DNA of 64,000 bases from an uncultured Stenotrophomonas sp. (GCF_913778665.1 NZ_CAJYVQ010000004.1:338198-402197), one strand, 5' to 3'; shown: positions 25,338-35,400, numbered from the stretch's first letter. Translations and numbers: made by a program. Notes: generated by a model from the letters alone, not told the origin.

Positions 25338-26888
25338 ATGCAAACCGAATATCTGCTCATTGGCGGCCTTCTATTGGCCGTGCTCATCCTGCAGCTGGTC
25401 GCCCTGCTGCGGCGCCCGCCCCACGACCGCCTGGAACAGGCGGTGCGCGAGGAGGCGCGGGCCGGGCGCAGCGAACTGCGCGAACAGCTGGACACCTTCG
25501 CCCGCGCGCTGACCGATCTGTCCACGCGTACCGACCAGCGGCTGGACCTGCTGCGCGAGGCCCTGGGCGAGGACGCCCGCAAGGCGCGCGCCGAGTCCGC
25601 CGAAAGCCAGCAGCGCGGCGCTGCATTGATGGGCCAGCGCCTGCAGGAACTGCGTGGTCAGCTGGATACCTTTGGCCAGCAGCAGGAGGCGCGCATCCAT
25701 GCCTTCGGCCAGCAGCTGCAGGAACTGACCACGCGCACCGACAGCCAGCTCGGTGCCCTGCGCCAGACCCAGGTGGACGATGCACGCAAGGGCCGCGAGG
25801 AGGGCGCGCAGTCGCAGCAGCGCCTGACCGAGAACCTGGGCCAGCGGCTGCAGGAGCTGACCCAGCGCAACGAGCAGCGTATCGCCGAGATGCGCACGAC
25901 GCTGGAAGAACAGCTGCGTGCGCTGCAGAGCGACAACGCACAGAAGCTGGAACAGATGCGCGTGACCGTGGACGAGAAGCTGCAGTCCACGCTGGAAACC
26001 CGCCTGGGCCAGTCCTTCAAGCTGGTCTCCGAGCGCCTGGAGCAGGTGCAGCGCGGCCTCGGTGAGATGCAGCAGCTGGCCACCGGCGTGGGCGACCTCA
26101 AGCGCGTGCTGACCAACGTCAAGACGCGCGGCAGCTGGGGCGAAGTGCAGCTGGAGAACATCCTCGAGCAGACCCTGACCCAGGAGCAGTACGCACGTGC
26201 AGTGAAGGTGCGGCCGGACAGCGGCGAGATGGTCGACATCGCCGTGCGCCTGCCGGGCCGCAGCAGCGATGACACGCCGGTATGGCTGCCGATCGACTCC
26301 AAGTTCCCGCGCGAGGACTACGAGCGGCTGCTGGATGCGCAGGAACAGGGGGACGCCGAGGGCGTGCGCCTTCAGGGCATCCAGCTGGAGCGCGCGGTGC
26401 GCGTGCAGGCCAAGTCGATCTGCGACAAGTACATCGCACCGCCGCACACCACCGACTTCGCGGTGATGTTCCTGCCCACCGAAGGCCTGTACGCTGAGGT
26501 GATCCGGCGCCCGGGCCTGGTCGACCTGCTGCAGCGCGAGCATCGCGTGGTGGTGGCCGGGCCGACCACGGTCACCGCCCTGCTCAACAGCCTGCAGATG
26601 GGCTTCCGCACATTGGCCATCGAGCAGCGCTCCAGCGAAGTGTGGAGCCTGCTGGGTGCGGTGAAGAGCGAGTTCGGCAAGTTCGCCGGCATCCTGGAAA
26701 AGGCCGAGAAACAGATCACCACGGTCGGCCGCAGCATCGGCGAGGCCAGCCGCAAGACGCGCACCATCGAACGACGCCTGCGTGGCGTGGAATCGCTGGC
26801 GTCCGAACAGGCGCAGTCGCTGCTGGGTGATCTGGCCGAGGGCGATGGGGCCGGCGAGGAGGAAGGCAACGACGGCGACGAGGCCTGA
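25338..26888 (+). CDS. rmuC: DNA recombination protein RmuC
   Basis: The 516-residue product has an N-terminal membrane anchor (YLLIGGLLLAVLILQLVALL) and a long Gln/Arg/Glu-rich coiled coil (about 30-240). The conserved nuclease-like RmuC domain includes GSWGEVQLENILEQ, LPIDSKFPREDYERLL, DFAVMFLPTEGLYAEVI, and VVVAGPTTVTALLNSL. RmuC limits inversions at short inverted repeats, relevant in a genome rich in REP palindromes. The frame extends upstream without homology, so the ATG at 25338 is used. Confidence 0.94.
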   Translation: MQTEYLLIGGLLLAVLILQLVALLRRPPHDRLEQAVREEARAGRSELREQLDTFARALTDLSTRTDQRLDLLREALGEDARKARAESAESQQRGAALMGQRLQELRGQLDTFGQQQEARIHAFGQQLQELTTRTDSQLGALRQTQVDDARKGREEGAQSQQRLTENLGQRLQELTQRNEQRIAEMRTTLEEQLRALQSDNAQKLEQMRVTVDEKLQSTLETRLGQSFKLVSERLEQVQRGLGEMQQLATGVGDLKRVLTNVKTRGSWGEVQLENILEQTLTQEQYARAVKVRPDSGEMVDIAVRLPGRSSDDTPVWLPIDSKFPREDYERLLDAQEQGDAEGVRLQGIQLERAVRVQAKSICDKYIAPPHTTDFAVMFLPTEGLYAEVIRRPGLVDLLQREHRVVVAGPTTVTALLNSLQMGFRTLAIEQRSSEVWSLLGAVKSEFGKFAGILEKAEKQITTVGRSIGEASRKTRTIERRLRGVESLASEQAQSLLGDLAEGDGAGEEEGNDGDEA

Positions 26889-26959
26889 GCCACGCTGACA
26901 CGCCGCCTGCATCGCCGATGCGTATGCTGGCGGCCTGTCCGCTTCGATCAGGTACCGCC

Positions 26960-27358
26960 ATGCGCCTGCGCCTCTGCACCCGCCTTGTCCTGACCGCATT
27001 GCTTGCCGCCTGCAGCAGTGCGCCACCGGTTGCGGACACGCCGGCGCCTGCCGGCGCGGCAACCACGCCTGAAGCGGCCGAGGCCTACCGTGAAGCGCGC
27101 GACGTCGACTGCCAGGCGGCCGGTGGCAGCCTGCAGCGGCTGGGCCGGTTGCAGCGCGAGCAGTGCGTGATTCCCAATGCCGATGCCCGCAAGACCTGCA
27201 GCGGCAAGAGCGACTGCACGGGCCAATGCCTGGCCAGTGGCGAAGTGGCCGCCGGCAGCGTCGCCACCGGTACCTGCCAGCGTGATGCCAGCCAGAACTT
27301 CGGATGCCGCCAGCGCATCGAGGACGGCAAGGCGCAGGGCACGATCTGCGTGGATTGA
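26960..27358 (+). CDS. Small Cys-rich lipoprotein of unknown function
   Basis: The 132-residue product starts MRLRLCTRLVLTALLAACSS; LLAAC is a lipobox. The mature part has about eight Cys residues in short spacings (DCQAAGG, EQCVIP, KTCSGKSDCTGQCLASG, GTCQRD, FGCRQR, TICVD), suggesting several disulfides. I do not recognise a named family. It follows rmuC by about 70 bp and precedes an SMAG element. Confidence 0.8.
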   Translation: MRLRLCTRLVLTALLAACSSAPPVADTPAPAGAATTPEAAEAYREARDVDCQAAGGSLQRLGRLQREQCVIPNADARKTCSGKSDCTGQCLASGEVAAGSVATGTCQRDASQNFGCRQRIEDGKAQGTICVD

Positions 27359-27366
27359 AGATGTCC

Positions 27367-27427
27367 TGTAGAGCCGAGCCCATGCTCGGCTGCCCTGCAA
27401 TGAGCCGAGCGTAGACTCGGCTCTACA
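27367..27427. repeat. Dimeric SMAG-type REP element
   Basis: It opens with TGTAGAGCCGAGCCCATGC and closes with an inverted arm that is partly decayed (GAGCGTAGACTCGGCTCTACA). It begins 9 bp after the lipoprotein stop codon. Confidence 0.8.
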
Positions 27428-27484
27428 ACAGTGCGCGCGGCGCTATGCTGGTGGGCCATTCCCCGCCGTAGCCGGAGCCCCCGC

Positions 27485-28030
27485 GTGAGCACCCCGATCC
27501 AGGATATTTCCCTCACCACCATCGACGGCCAGCCGTCCTCGCTTGCCGACTACCAGGGCAAGGTCCTGCTGCTGGTCAACGTCGCCTCCAAGTGCGGCCT
27601 GACCCCGCAGTACGAAGGCCTGCAGGCGCTGTACGCGGAAAAGCACGCTCAGGGCCTGGAAGTGCTGGGCTTCCCCGCCAACAACTTCCTCGGCCAGGAG
27701 CCGGGCAGCGAGGCGGAGATCCAGCAGTTCTGCCAGCTCACCTACGATGTCAGCTTCCCGATGTTCTCCAAGATCAGCGTGGCCGGGGATGACACCCACC
27801 CGCTGTACCAGCAGCTGACCGCCGCGCAGCCGCAGTCGATCGGCGAAGGCCCACTGCGCGAGCGCCTGGCCAGCAAGGAGATTCCGATCCACGCCGCGCC
27901 GGCGGTGCTGTGGAACTTCGAGAAGTTCCTGGTCGGGCGCGACGGCAAGGTCATCGCCCGCTTCGCTCCGGACGTGGCCGCCGACGATGCACGCCTGCGC
28001 GAAGCCATCGAGGCCGCGCTGGCGGCCTGA
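27485..28030 (+). CDS. Glutathione peroxidase (Cys type)
   Basis: The product has 181 residues from a GTG start. The thioredoxin-fold peroxidase has the catalytic Cys in NVASKCGLTPQY, Gln in LGFPANNFLGQEPG and Trp in WNFEKFLV. It reduces hydroperoxides, in bacteria usually with thioredoxin as well as glutathione. GGAGC lies upstream. It is convergent with the mla operon, with a terminator between. Confidence 0.92.
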   Translation: MSTPIQDISLTTIDGQPSSLADYQGKVLLLVNVASKCGLTPQYEGLQALYAEKHAQGLEVLGFPANNFLGQEPGSEAEIQQFCQLTYDVSFPMFSKISVAGDDTHPLYQQLTAAQPQSIGEGPLRERLASKEIPIHAAPAVLWNFEKFLVGRDGKVIARFAPDVAADDARLREAIEAALAA

Positions 28031-28039
28031 GCAAGGCAT

Positions 28040-28107
28040 GCCAACCAAGGTTGGCACCTGCCGGGCCGGGGCCGGACTCCTTTTCAGGGGAAAGGGTTCC
28101 GACCCCA
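28040..28107. repeat. Palindrome plus GGxCGGA hairpin
   Basis: GCCAACCAAGGTTGGC (28040-28055) is a perfect 16-bp palindrome. It is followed by a GGCCGGACTCCTTTT ... GAAAGGGTTCCGACC stem-loop (about 28070-28106). Both match repeats at 13889-13963. Confidence 0.55.
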
Positions 28108-28122
28108 CCGGCAACGCCAAAG

Positions 28123-28149
28123 AAAAAACCCCGCCGAGGCGGGGTTTTT
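28123..28149. terminator. Bidirectional terminator between gpx and mlaA
   Basis: Six A residues, CCCCGCC ga GGCGGGG and five T residues form a symmetric intrinsic terminator between two converging genes. Confidence 0.88.
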
Positions 28150-28168
28150 CATGCATCGATCAGCGACC

Positions 28169-29188
28169 TCAGTGGGTCCACTGCGGCATCGGCATCGCAT
28201 CGACCGGAATCGGCGAATTGGCATCGTCGTGGCCACGGTCGCGTTTGCTGCGCAGATCGTTCTCGATCTGGTAGTTGCGGCGCTGCATCCACGCATCGCG
28301 CACCAGCGAGTACTCGTCCACCGCAGTGTCGCGCAGGTCGTCGATCGCCAGCAGCTGCGCGCGGGTATCGACCAGCTGCAGGCCCTGCAGGCCGATGCGG
28401 ACCTTGTCTTCCTCGATGCGGCGGATCGGCGACAGCGGGATGTCGCCGGCCAGGCCGAACACATCGCGCACGGTACGCGGGCCGAAGAACGGCAGTTCCA
28501 CGTAGCGCGAACGACGCCAGCCCCACACACCCAGGGTCTGGCCGAAGTCTTCATTGCGACGCGGCACCATCGCCTTGCTGGCCGGATCGAACAGGCCGCC
28601 GATACCCAGCGTGCTGTTCATCAGGAAGCGACCCAGGCTGTCCCACGCATCGGCACCACGGCCCTGCAGCAGCTGGTTGGTGATGGTCACCGGCGCGCGC
28701 AGGTTGCTGAAGAAGTTGCTGACGCCAGTGCGGGCGAAGCGCGGCACCACGTGGGTATAGGCGGTAGCCAGCGGACGGGCGATGCCGCGGTCGACCGCGT
28801 TGTTGAACGTGTGCACCTTGCGGTTGAACGGTTCCCACGGGTCGTAGGCCGCCGCGCTGCCGGTGTTGCGGGCGCCGCCGTAAAGAGCATCGAAGTCATC
28901 ATCCCCGCCCGGCGCGCTGGCCGCCGCGGTCTTCGCTGCATCGGCATCGGTACTGGCTGCGGGCGGTGTCGGCGCCGCAGCGGTGGCGGGCGGCGGAGTG
29001 TTCACCGCGGCCACCGGGACTACCGGCGCGACGTCGGCAACGCCGGTGTCGACGGGCGCCGCCTCGGCGGGAGCGTTGGCCGGGACCACGGTGCTGGCGG
29101 CCGGCGCGTCGCTGCGCGCGGGCTTGCCGGCACAGGCAGTCAGCGCGGTGGCCAGGACGATCAGGGGGAGAGCGCGTACGACGTTCAT
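28169..29188 (-). CDS. mlaA: Outer-membrane lipoprotein MlaA (VacJ)
   Basis: The 339-residue lipoprotein has signal MNVVRALPLIVLATALTAC. A Pro/Ala-rich linker of about 75 residues separates it from the VacJ domain (YDPWEPFNRKVHTFNNAVDRG, NFFSNLRAPVTITNQLLQG, NSTLGIGGLFDPAS, EDFGQTLGVWG, LPFFGPRTVRD). MlaA sits in the outer membrane and hands mislocalised phospholipids from the outer leaflet to MlaC. It is the last gene of the mlaFEDCBA operon; in E. coli it lies apart from mlaFEDCB. Confidence 0.95.
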   Translation of the reverse strand: MNVVRALPLIVLATALTACAGKPARSDAPAASTVVPANAPAEAAPVDTGVADVAPVVPVAAVNTPPPATAAAPTPPAASTDADAAKTAAASAPGGDDDFDALYGGARNTGSAAAYDPWEPFNRKVHTFNNAVDRGIARPLATAYTHVVPRFARTGVSNFFSNLRAPVTITNQLLQGRGADAWDSLGRFLMNSTLGIGGLFDPASKAMVPRRNEDFGQTLGVWGWRRSRYVELPFFGPRTVRDVFGLAGDIPLSPIRRIEEDKVRIGLQGLQLVDTRAQLLAIDDLRDTAVDEYSLVRDAWMQRRNYQIENDLRSKRDRGHDDANSPIPVDAMPMPQWTH

Positions 29189-29189
29189 G

Positions 29190-29501
29190 TCAGCTCGCAG
29201 CAGAAGTAGCGTTGAAATCCAGGTCGGGCGACAGCCGGTAGGCCGCGCTCAGCTCGTTGAGTCCGGCGGGGGCGCCGGAGATCGCCAGCGGATGGCCGGC
29301 CGTGCGTGCACGTGCAGCCAGCTCGGCCAGCAGGGCCAGGCCGGCGCTGTCCACACGCTCCACTTCGCCCAGCTCCAGCCGCGCCAGCTGCGCCGGCAGG
29401 GCCTGCAGCTGCGGCCACAGCGCGATCACCGCGGCACGGTCGAGCACCCCGCGCAGGCGCAGGGTGTCGCCTTCCAGCAGGGCCAGTGCGTTACTTGCCA
29501 T
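29190..29501 (-). CDS. mlaB: STAS-domain protein MlaB
   Basis: The 103-residue product is a STAS fold: LRLRGVLDRAAVIALWPQL, VERVDSAGLALLAELAARAR (the typical D-S-A/S-G-L segment) and a C-terminal strand/helix. MlaB binds MlaF and is needed for transporter assembly and activity. Its start overlaps the end of mlaC by 11 bp, and its stop is one base from the mlaA start. Confidence 0.9.
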   Translation of the reverse strand: MASNALALLEGDTLRLRGVLDRAAVIALWPQLQALPAQLARLELGEVERVDSAGLALLAELAARARTAGHPLAISGAPAGLNELSAAYRLSPDLDFNATSAAS

Positions 29502-30153
29502 TGCCTGCGGGCCCAGCCTGCATGCTGCCGCTGTGCAGCTCGGTGGCCACCTGCTTGATGCCCTTCTGGCGCAGCGGGGTATCGAACTGGTTGCGGAAGG
29601 TCTGCACGTAGGAGATGCCTTCGATGTTGACGTCGAAGATCTTCCACTGGCCATTCACGTTGCGCATCCAGTACTCGACCGGGGTCGGCTCGTTGCCGGC
29701 ACGCACCAGTTCGGTGCTCACGCGCACGCCGCGGTTGCCCGGCAGCGGGCTTTCACCCTTCAGGCGGAAGCTTGGCTTGCCCTGGATGTTGAGCAGGGTC
29801 GAGCCATAGCGCTGCATCAGGCTGTCGGCCATGGCATCGGCGAACAGCTTGATGTCGGCGTCCGACGCGCCGCGGGCGTGCGGGCCCAGCACCAGGCGCG
29901 CGGCATAGTCGCGGTCGAAGGTGCGGGTCAGTTCGCTGTCGATGTAGCTGCGCAGGCTGGCCGGGTTGCTGGTGAACTCGCTCTTGCGCTGCTGCAGGGT
30001 AGTCAGGATGCGGCTGCTGGCGTCGATCACCACCTTGCCGGCCTGGCCCTGGGTCGCGGCTGCGGCTGGGGCGGCGGCCTGGGCTTGGGCCAGGAACGGG
30101 GTGGTCGCCAGCAGCGCCGAGGCGAGCAGGGCCGGGATCAGTTTCATCTTCAT
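29491..30153 (-). CDS. mlaC: Periplasmic phospholipid-binding protein MlaC
   Basis: The 220-residue product has signal peptide MKMKLIPALLASALLATTPFLAQAQA. The Tol-Tol/MlaC (Ttg2D) domain includes FTSNPASLRSYIDSELTRTFDRDYAARLVLG, and near the C-terminus VEYWMRNVNGQWKIFDVNIEGISYVQTFRNQF. It shuttles lipids between MlaA and the MlaFEDB complex. Its start overlaps the mlaD stop by 4 bp. Confidence 0.95.
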   Translation of the reverse strand: MKMKLIPALLASALLATTPFLAQAQAAAPAAAATQGQAGKVVIDASSRILTTLQQRKSEFTSNPASLRSYIDSELTRTFDRDYAARLVLGPHARGASDADIKLFADAMADSLMQRYGSTLLNIQGKPSFRLKGESPLPGNRGVRVSTELVRAGNEPTPVEYWMRNVNGQWKIFDVNIEGISYVQTFRNQFDTPLRQKGIKQVATELHSGSMQAGPAGNGK

Positions 30154-30674
30154 GGTTGCGGTTCCGTTGCAGGCGCCTGGGCGCCATCGTTGGGCTTCTG
30201 AGCAGCGCCGCCACCGGCGCCGCCACTGAACATGTACTTGCCGACCAGCTGGATCAGGTCCACCGCCGGCTGGGTGAAGACAATCTCGTCGCCGGCCTTT
30301 AGCACGTCCGGATCACCACCCGGCTGCAGTCCGATATAGCTCTCGCCGAGCAAACCACTGGTGAAGATGCCGGCCGAGGTGTCTGCCGGCAGGTCCTTGA
30401 CCTTGCTGTCCATGCGCAGGGTCACGATGGATTCGAACTTCACCGGATCCAGGTCGATCGAGGCGACCTGGCCGACGGTGACACCGCCGATCTTCACCGG
30501 GGCCTGCTTGCGCAGCTGGCCGACCTGGGAGAAGCGTGCTTTCAGCTCGTAGCCGTCGCTGCCCCAGCTCCAGCGCTGGTTGGTCGAGGCCACGGCCAGC
30601 ACCATCAGCGAGGCCAGGGCCAGCAGCAGGAAAGCGCCGACGGAGAATTCGAGTCTGGGACCGCGGATGGCCAT
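30150..30674 (-). CDS. mlaD: MCE-domain protein MlaD
   Basis: The 174-residue product starts MAIRGPRLEFSVGAFLLLALASLMVLAVA (membrane anchor). A single MCE domain (LKARFSQVGQLRKQAPVKIGGVTVGQV, TSGLLGESYIGLQPG) is followed by a Gly/Ala-rich tail. MlaD forms a hexameric ring on MlaE in the periplasm. A longer frame to 30719 adds unlikely Arg-rich residues. Confidence 0.94.
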   Translation of the reverse strand: MAIRGPRLEFSVGAFLLLALASLMVLAVASTNQRWSWGSDGYELKARFSQVGQLRKQAPVKIGGVTVGQVASIDLDPVKFESIVTLRMDSKVKDLPADTSAGIFTSGLLGESYIGLQPGGDPDVLKAGDEIVFTQPAVDLIQLVGKYMFSGGAGGGAAQKPNDGAQAPATEPQP

Positions 30675-30733
30675 GTGGATTACCTGATCGAGTCGTGGTG
30701 GCCGCGCGCGCCTGCGCACCGCCGGTGGAGGGG

Positions 30734-31483
30734 TTAGGTGAACAACATTGCCGACAGCACGAAGTTGAACATCAGTACCAGCAGCGAGGCGTTGACCACC
30801 GCACGGGTGGTCGCCACCGAGGTGCCCTCGATGGTCGGCTCGGCGTGGAAACCAACGTAGGCGGCAACCAGCGCGGCGGTGCCGCCGAAGATCGCCGACT
30901 TCAGCATCGCCACGCCGAAGTCATCCCAGAAATCGACGCTGTTGCGCAGCGCCGACCAGAACACGCCATTGTCCAGGCCCAGCACGTGCACGGCCTCGAA
31001 GTAGCTGGCGCTGATCGCCAGCGAGCAGAAGATGCCGGTCAGCAGCGGCACGGTCAGCACCGCTGCCCAGAAGCGCGGCGCCACGGCCTTGGCCACCGGG
31101 TCGATCGCCATCAGCTCCAGCGCCTTGATCTGGTCGGTGGCGCGCATCAGGCCCAGCTCGGCGGCAATCGAACTGCCGGCGCGGCCGATGAACAGCAGCG
31201 CGGTTAGCACCGGCGCCAGCTCGCGGTACAGCGACAGACCGAGCAGCGTCGACAGCGCGTCGGCCGCGCCGAAGGTGGTCAACGTGCGGTAGCCCTGCAG
31301 GGTCAGCACCAGGCCGACGAAGGCGCCACCGACGGCGATGATCGGCAGTGAGCGCGCGCCGATCTTGTAGATCTCGCGGGTCAGTTCGGCCAGGAAATCA
31401 CGGGTCGGCAGCGAACCGCGCAGCACGGTCAGCGAGAACAGGCCGGCGCGGCCCAGCGAACGGGTGGCTTGAACGAACGGCAT
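30734..31483 (-). CDS. mlaE: ABC transporter permease MlaE
   Basis: The 249-residue product has five or six membrane helices and the MlaE/Ttg2B signature: GGAFVGLVLTLQGYRTLTTFG, LYRELAPVLTALLFIGRAGSSIAAELG and ATDQIKALELMAIDPV. It is the membrane core of the Mla transporter. Its ATG overlaps the mlaF stop. Confidence 0.95.
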   Translation of the reverse strand: MPFVQATRSLGRAGLFSLTVLRGSLPTRDFLAELTREIYKIGARSLPIIAVGGAFVGLVLTLQGYRTLTTFGAADALSTLLGLSLYRELAPVLTALLFIGRAGSSIAAELGLMRATDQIKALELMAIDPVAKAVAPRFWAAVLTVPLLTGIFCSLAISASYFEAVHVLGLDNGVFWSALRNSVDFWDDFGVAMLKSAIFGGTAALVAAYVGFHAEPTIEGTSVATTRAVVNASLLVLMFNFVLSAMLFT

Positions 31484-32280
31484 CAGGCAACCCTCGCACG
31501 CGGCGCGGCATCGAACGGGATGGGGCCATCGGGCTGGCCATGCAGGAACTGCCGCAGCAGCGGATCCTGGCTGGACTGCAGCGCCTCGGGGGTGCCCTGG
31601 AACACGATGCCGCCATTGGCGATGGCGATCACCTGGTCGCAGATCGGCAGGGTCTCGTGCACGTGATGGCTGACGATGATGCTGGTCAGGCCCAGGCTGT
31701 GGTTGAGGCGCTGGATCAGGCTCATGATCACCCCCGAGGCGATCGGGTCCAGCCCGGTCAGCGGCTCGTCGTAGATCATCAGCGGCGGGTCCAGCGCCAG
31801 CGCACGGGCCAGCGCCACGCGGCGCGCCATGCCGCCGGACAGCTCACGCGGCCACGCATCGGCGGCGGCCAGCAGGCCCACCGCATGCAGCTTCATCTCC
31901 ACCAGCCGGCGCAGCACGGCCCTCGGCAGGCGCGTATGCGTGCGCAGCGGCAGCGCGACGTTCTCGGCCACGGTGAGGTCGGTCAGCAGGCCATTGCCCT
32001 GCAGCAGCACGCCCACGCTCTTGCGCATTTCCAGCAGCGCGCTGCTGTCGTGCGGGATGGGCTTGCCGAACAGGGTGACGTCGCCGGCGACCGGGCGCAG
32101 TTCGCCGGTCAGCGCGGCCAGCAGGGTCGACTTGCCGCTGCCGGACGGGCCGAGCACAGCGGTGATGCTGCCCTGCGGGACCTGCAGCGACACATCGCGC
32201 AGGATCGTGCGCCCGCTCCGGTCGATGCGGACGTTGGACAACTGCACCAGACTGGAGGTGGAAGCCGACATGGGCACCAT
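31483..32280 (-). CDS. mlaF: ABC transporter ATPase MlaF
   Basis: The product has 265 residues from the ATG at 32280 (a second ATG at 32271 is equally plausible). Walker A is GPSGSGKSTLL, the signature motif is LSGGMARRVALARAL, Walker B is LMIYDEPLTGLDP, and the switch His is in VSHHV. It energises phospholipid transport between the inner membrane and MlaC. It is the first gene of the operon. Confidence 0.95.
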   Translation of the reverse strand: MVPMSASTSSLVQLSNVRIDRSGRTILRDVSLQVPQGSITAVLGPSGSGKSTLLAALTGELRPVAGDVTLFGKPIPHDSSALLEMRKSVGVLLQGNGLLTDLTVAENVALPLRTHTRLPRAVLRRLVEMKLHAVGLLAAADAWPRELSGGMARRVALARALALDPPLMIYDEPLTGLDPIASGVIMSLIQRLNHSLGLTSIIVSHHVHETLPICDQVIAIANGGIVFQGTPEALQSSQDPLLRQFLHGQPDGPIPFDAAPRARVA

Positions 32281-32331
32281 TAACGTTTTTTAGACATCGA
32301 AGGATCGGGCCAGCCGGCTGAACATAAGCAG

Positions 32332-32346
32332 ACTGGACGGTCCAGT
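32332..32346. promoter_or_regulatory. Perfect palindrome upstream of mla, possible TetR-type operator
   Basis: ACTGGAC-G-GTCCAGT is a perfect odd-centred 15-bp palindrome 52 bp upstream of mlaF and 115 bp before recC. Its size and form are typical of TetR-family operators. No TetR gene lies in the window, so the regulator would act in trans. Confidence 0.45.
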
Positions 32347-32460
32347 ATTGTTGCACGACAAGGCTTGGCGCAGGCCGGGACAATCGATTAGGAGCCCGGA
32401 ACAATCCGTACCGGTGGTGCGCGCACCATTGAATACTGCCTGTCGTCCTGCACACTGTGC

Positions 32461-35400
32461 ATGATGAGTGACCCAGGCAGCGACTTCCGCCTCTACCATT
32501 CCAACTCCCTGGACGTGCTGGCCGCGCTGCTGGCGCGCAACGTGCGCGCCCCTGTAGCGGGCCAACCGTTGTTGGCGCCGGAGGTGGTGCTGATCCCGCA
32601 GGTAGCGATGCGCCGTTGGCTGCAAGCGACACTGGCGGCCGAATTCGGTGTCGCAGCCAACCTGGAATTCCTCACCCCCGGCGAGTTCGTGGCCCGCGCG
32701 CTGAAGGCCAATGTCAGCGGCGAGCAGGACGACCTGGATGCCGCCGGCCTGCACTGGAGGCTGTATCAGGCACTGCGCGACCCGGCATTGCTGGCGCAGC
32801 CGCCGATGCGTGCGCTGCAGTCCTACCTTGCCGGCGCCGATGCACTGAAGCCTTGGGCGCTGGCCGGTGAACTCGCTGCGGTGTTCGAGAAGTACCAGGC
32901 CTGGCGCCGCGACTGGCTGCTGCGCTGGGCGGCCGGTGCCGACCCGGCGGATCCGCAGGCGATCCTGTGGCGCACCATCACCCACGGCCACGACTACCGC
33001 GCCCGTCGCATCCAGGAATACCTTGACCGCTTCGAAGGCGCCGGCCAGCCGCTGCCGCAAGGCTTGCCGCTGCGAATGTCCGCGTTCGCCACGCTCAACA
33101 TCTCGCCCGACGTGCTGCGGGTGATGGCGACCCAGGCGCGGGTCGGCGAACTGCATTTCTATATGCCCACGCCCGTGCAGTCGTACTGGGGCGACCTGCA
33201 GACCCTGGCCGAGCGGCTGCGCAGCGGCGCGCCGGACCCGTTCGGCGAGGCCGCCGGCGAGAACCGCCTGCTGGAGGCCTGGGGCGCGGCCGGGCGCGAT
33301 TTCATGGCGGTGCTGGGCAGCTACGAGATAGTGCACCCGGCCGGCGAGATCGCCGCCTATTCCGATCCGGAAGAGGACACCCGGCCGAGCCTGGACCACG
33401 GTGGCCTGTCCGACAGCCTGCTGCATCGCCTGCAGCGCGACCTGTTCCACCGCCGCGCGCTGCCCTCGGGCGATCGCCGCGATGGGCTGCGCAGCGACGA
33501 CCCAAGCCTGCAGGTGCACGCCTGCCACACCCGCCTGCGCGAGCTGCAGGTGCTGCACGACCAGCTGCGCAGCCTGCTGCAGGACCCACGTTTCGACCCG
33601 CCGTTGCAGGCACGCGAGATTGCGGTGCTGGCGCCGGACATCGACCCCTACGTGCCGTACCTGGAAGCGGTGTTCGGTGGCCGCGGCGGTGACGACGAAC
33701 ACATTCCCTACGCGCTGGCCGACAGCAGCCCACTGGCCGGCGAGCCGCTGGCCGACGTGTTCGTGCATCTGCTGGGCCTGCCGGTCTCACGCTTTGGCTT
33801 GAACGAAGTGCTGGATCTGCTGGCCAGCGCGCCGCTGGCCGAGGCGGCCGGGCTGGAAGCGGCGGACTTCGACCGCCTGCACGGCTGGCTGCAGCAGGCC
33901 GGTGCGCGCTGGGGACTGGATGCCAGGCATCGCGACCAGCATCAGGCGCCGGCCGACGATGCCTACACCTGGCAGTTCGCGCTGGACCGTCTGGTGCTCG
34001 GCCATGCCAGCGGCAGCGAGGCCGATCTGGCCGGCGTGGCGCCGTGGATCGAACTGGAAGGCGGCGCGCTGGACGCGCTGGACCGGCTGCTGCGCCTGCT
34101 GCGGGTGCTGGCCATCTACCAGCGCCGCCTGGGCGAACTGCTGACCCCGGCGCAGTGGCGACAGCGCCTGCTGTCGCTGCTGGATGCACTGCTGCCGACC
34201 GCGCCCAGCTCACCCAACAGCCAGCGCGCGCTGGAGCGGCTGCGCAAGCTGCTCAACCAGTTTGCCGACGATGCCGCCAAGGCCGGTTTCGAAGACGGCG
34301 TGCCGCCGGAGGTGGTGCGTTCGCACTTTGCCGGCGCGCTGGGCGAGGCCGATACGCGCGCACCGCTGCTGACCGGTGGCATCAGCTTCGGCCGCATGGT
34401 GCCGATGCGCCTGCTGCCGTTCCGGGTGATCTGCGTGCTGGGCCTGAATGATGGGGATTTCCCGCGCCGGGACCCGGCCGCCGGCCTCAACCAGCTCACT
34501 GCGGAACTGGATACGCCGCGTCGCCGCCCCGGTGACCGCTCCACCCGCGAAGACGACCGCTTCCTGTTCCTGCAGCTCTTCGCGGCGGCGCAGGAGGTGT
34601 TCTATCTCAGCTATCTCGGTGCCGATCCGCGCGACGGCAGCGTACGCGAGCCGTCGGTGCTGGTCAGCGAACTGATCGACGCCGCCGCCGCGTATCACGT
34701 CGATCCGGCTGCAGCCACCCGCGATTTCACCGTGCGTCATGCGTTGCAGCCGTTCTCGCCGGCCGCGTTCGGCGACGGCGACCCGCGCCGTTTCAGCTAT
34801 CGCCACCAATGGCATCCGGCGGCGGGCCGCTTGACCGGCCAGCGTGGCGGCCTGCAGCCCTGGTTCGACGCCCCGTTGCCGCCACCGCGGGAAGACACGG
34901 TGGAAGACGAGGTCGCGCTCGATGCCCTGCGCCGTTTCCTGTGCGACCCGGCCGGGCAGTTCCTGGCGCAGTCGCTCGGACTGCGCCTGGCCGATGAGGT
35001 CGAAGAGGTGGATGACCTGGAGCCGCTGGTGCTGTCTTCGCGCGGTCCGGAAAAGCGCAGCGTGCAGGCCGCGGTGGTGCGGGCCACGCTCACTGGCGAC
35101 ACCGAGCCGCTGTATCCAAGGCTGCGCGCGCGCGGCCTGCTGCCCTCCGGTGCGTTGGGCGAGCGCCAGTTCGAGGTGGAGCAGCTGAAGACCCGACCGT
35201 ATGCCAACGCCCTGTTGGGCTGGATGCAGGGCCAACCGCTGGAAAGCCGCCGCTATGAGGTGGACATCGATGGCGTGCGCCTGCACGGGCGGATCGCCGA
35301 CCGCCATCCCGACGGCCTGGTGCGGCTGCGCGCCGGCACGCTCAACGGCAATGCGGTGATCCGCCAGGGCCTGGACTGGCTGTTGGCCAATGCCGCCGGT

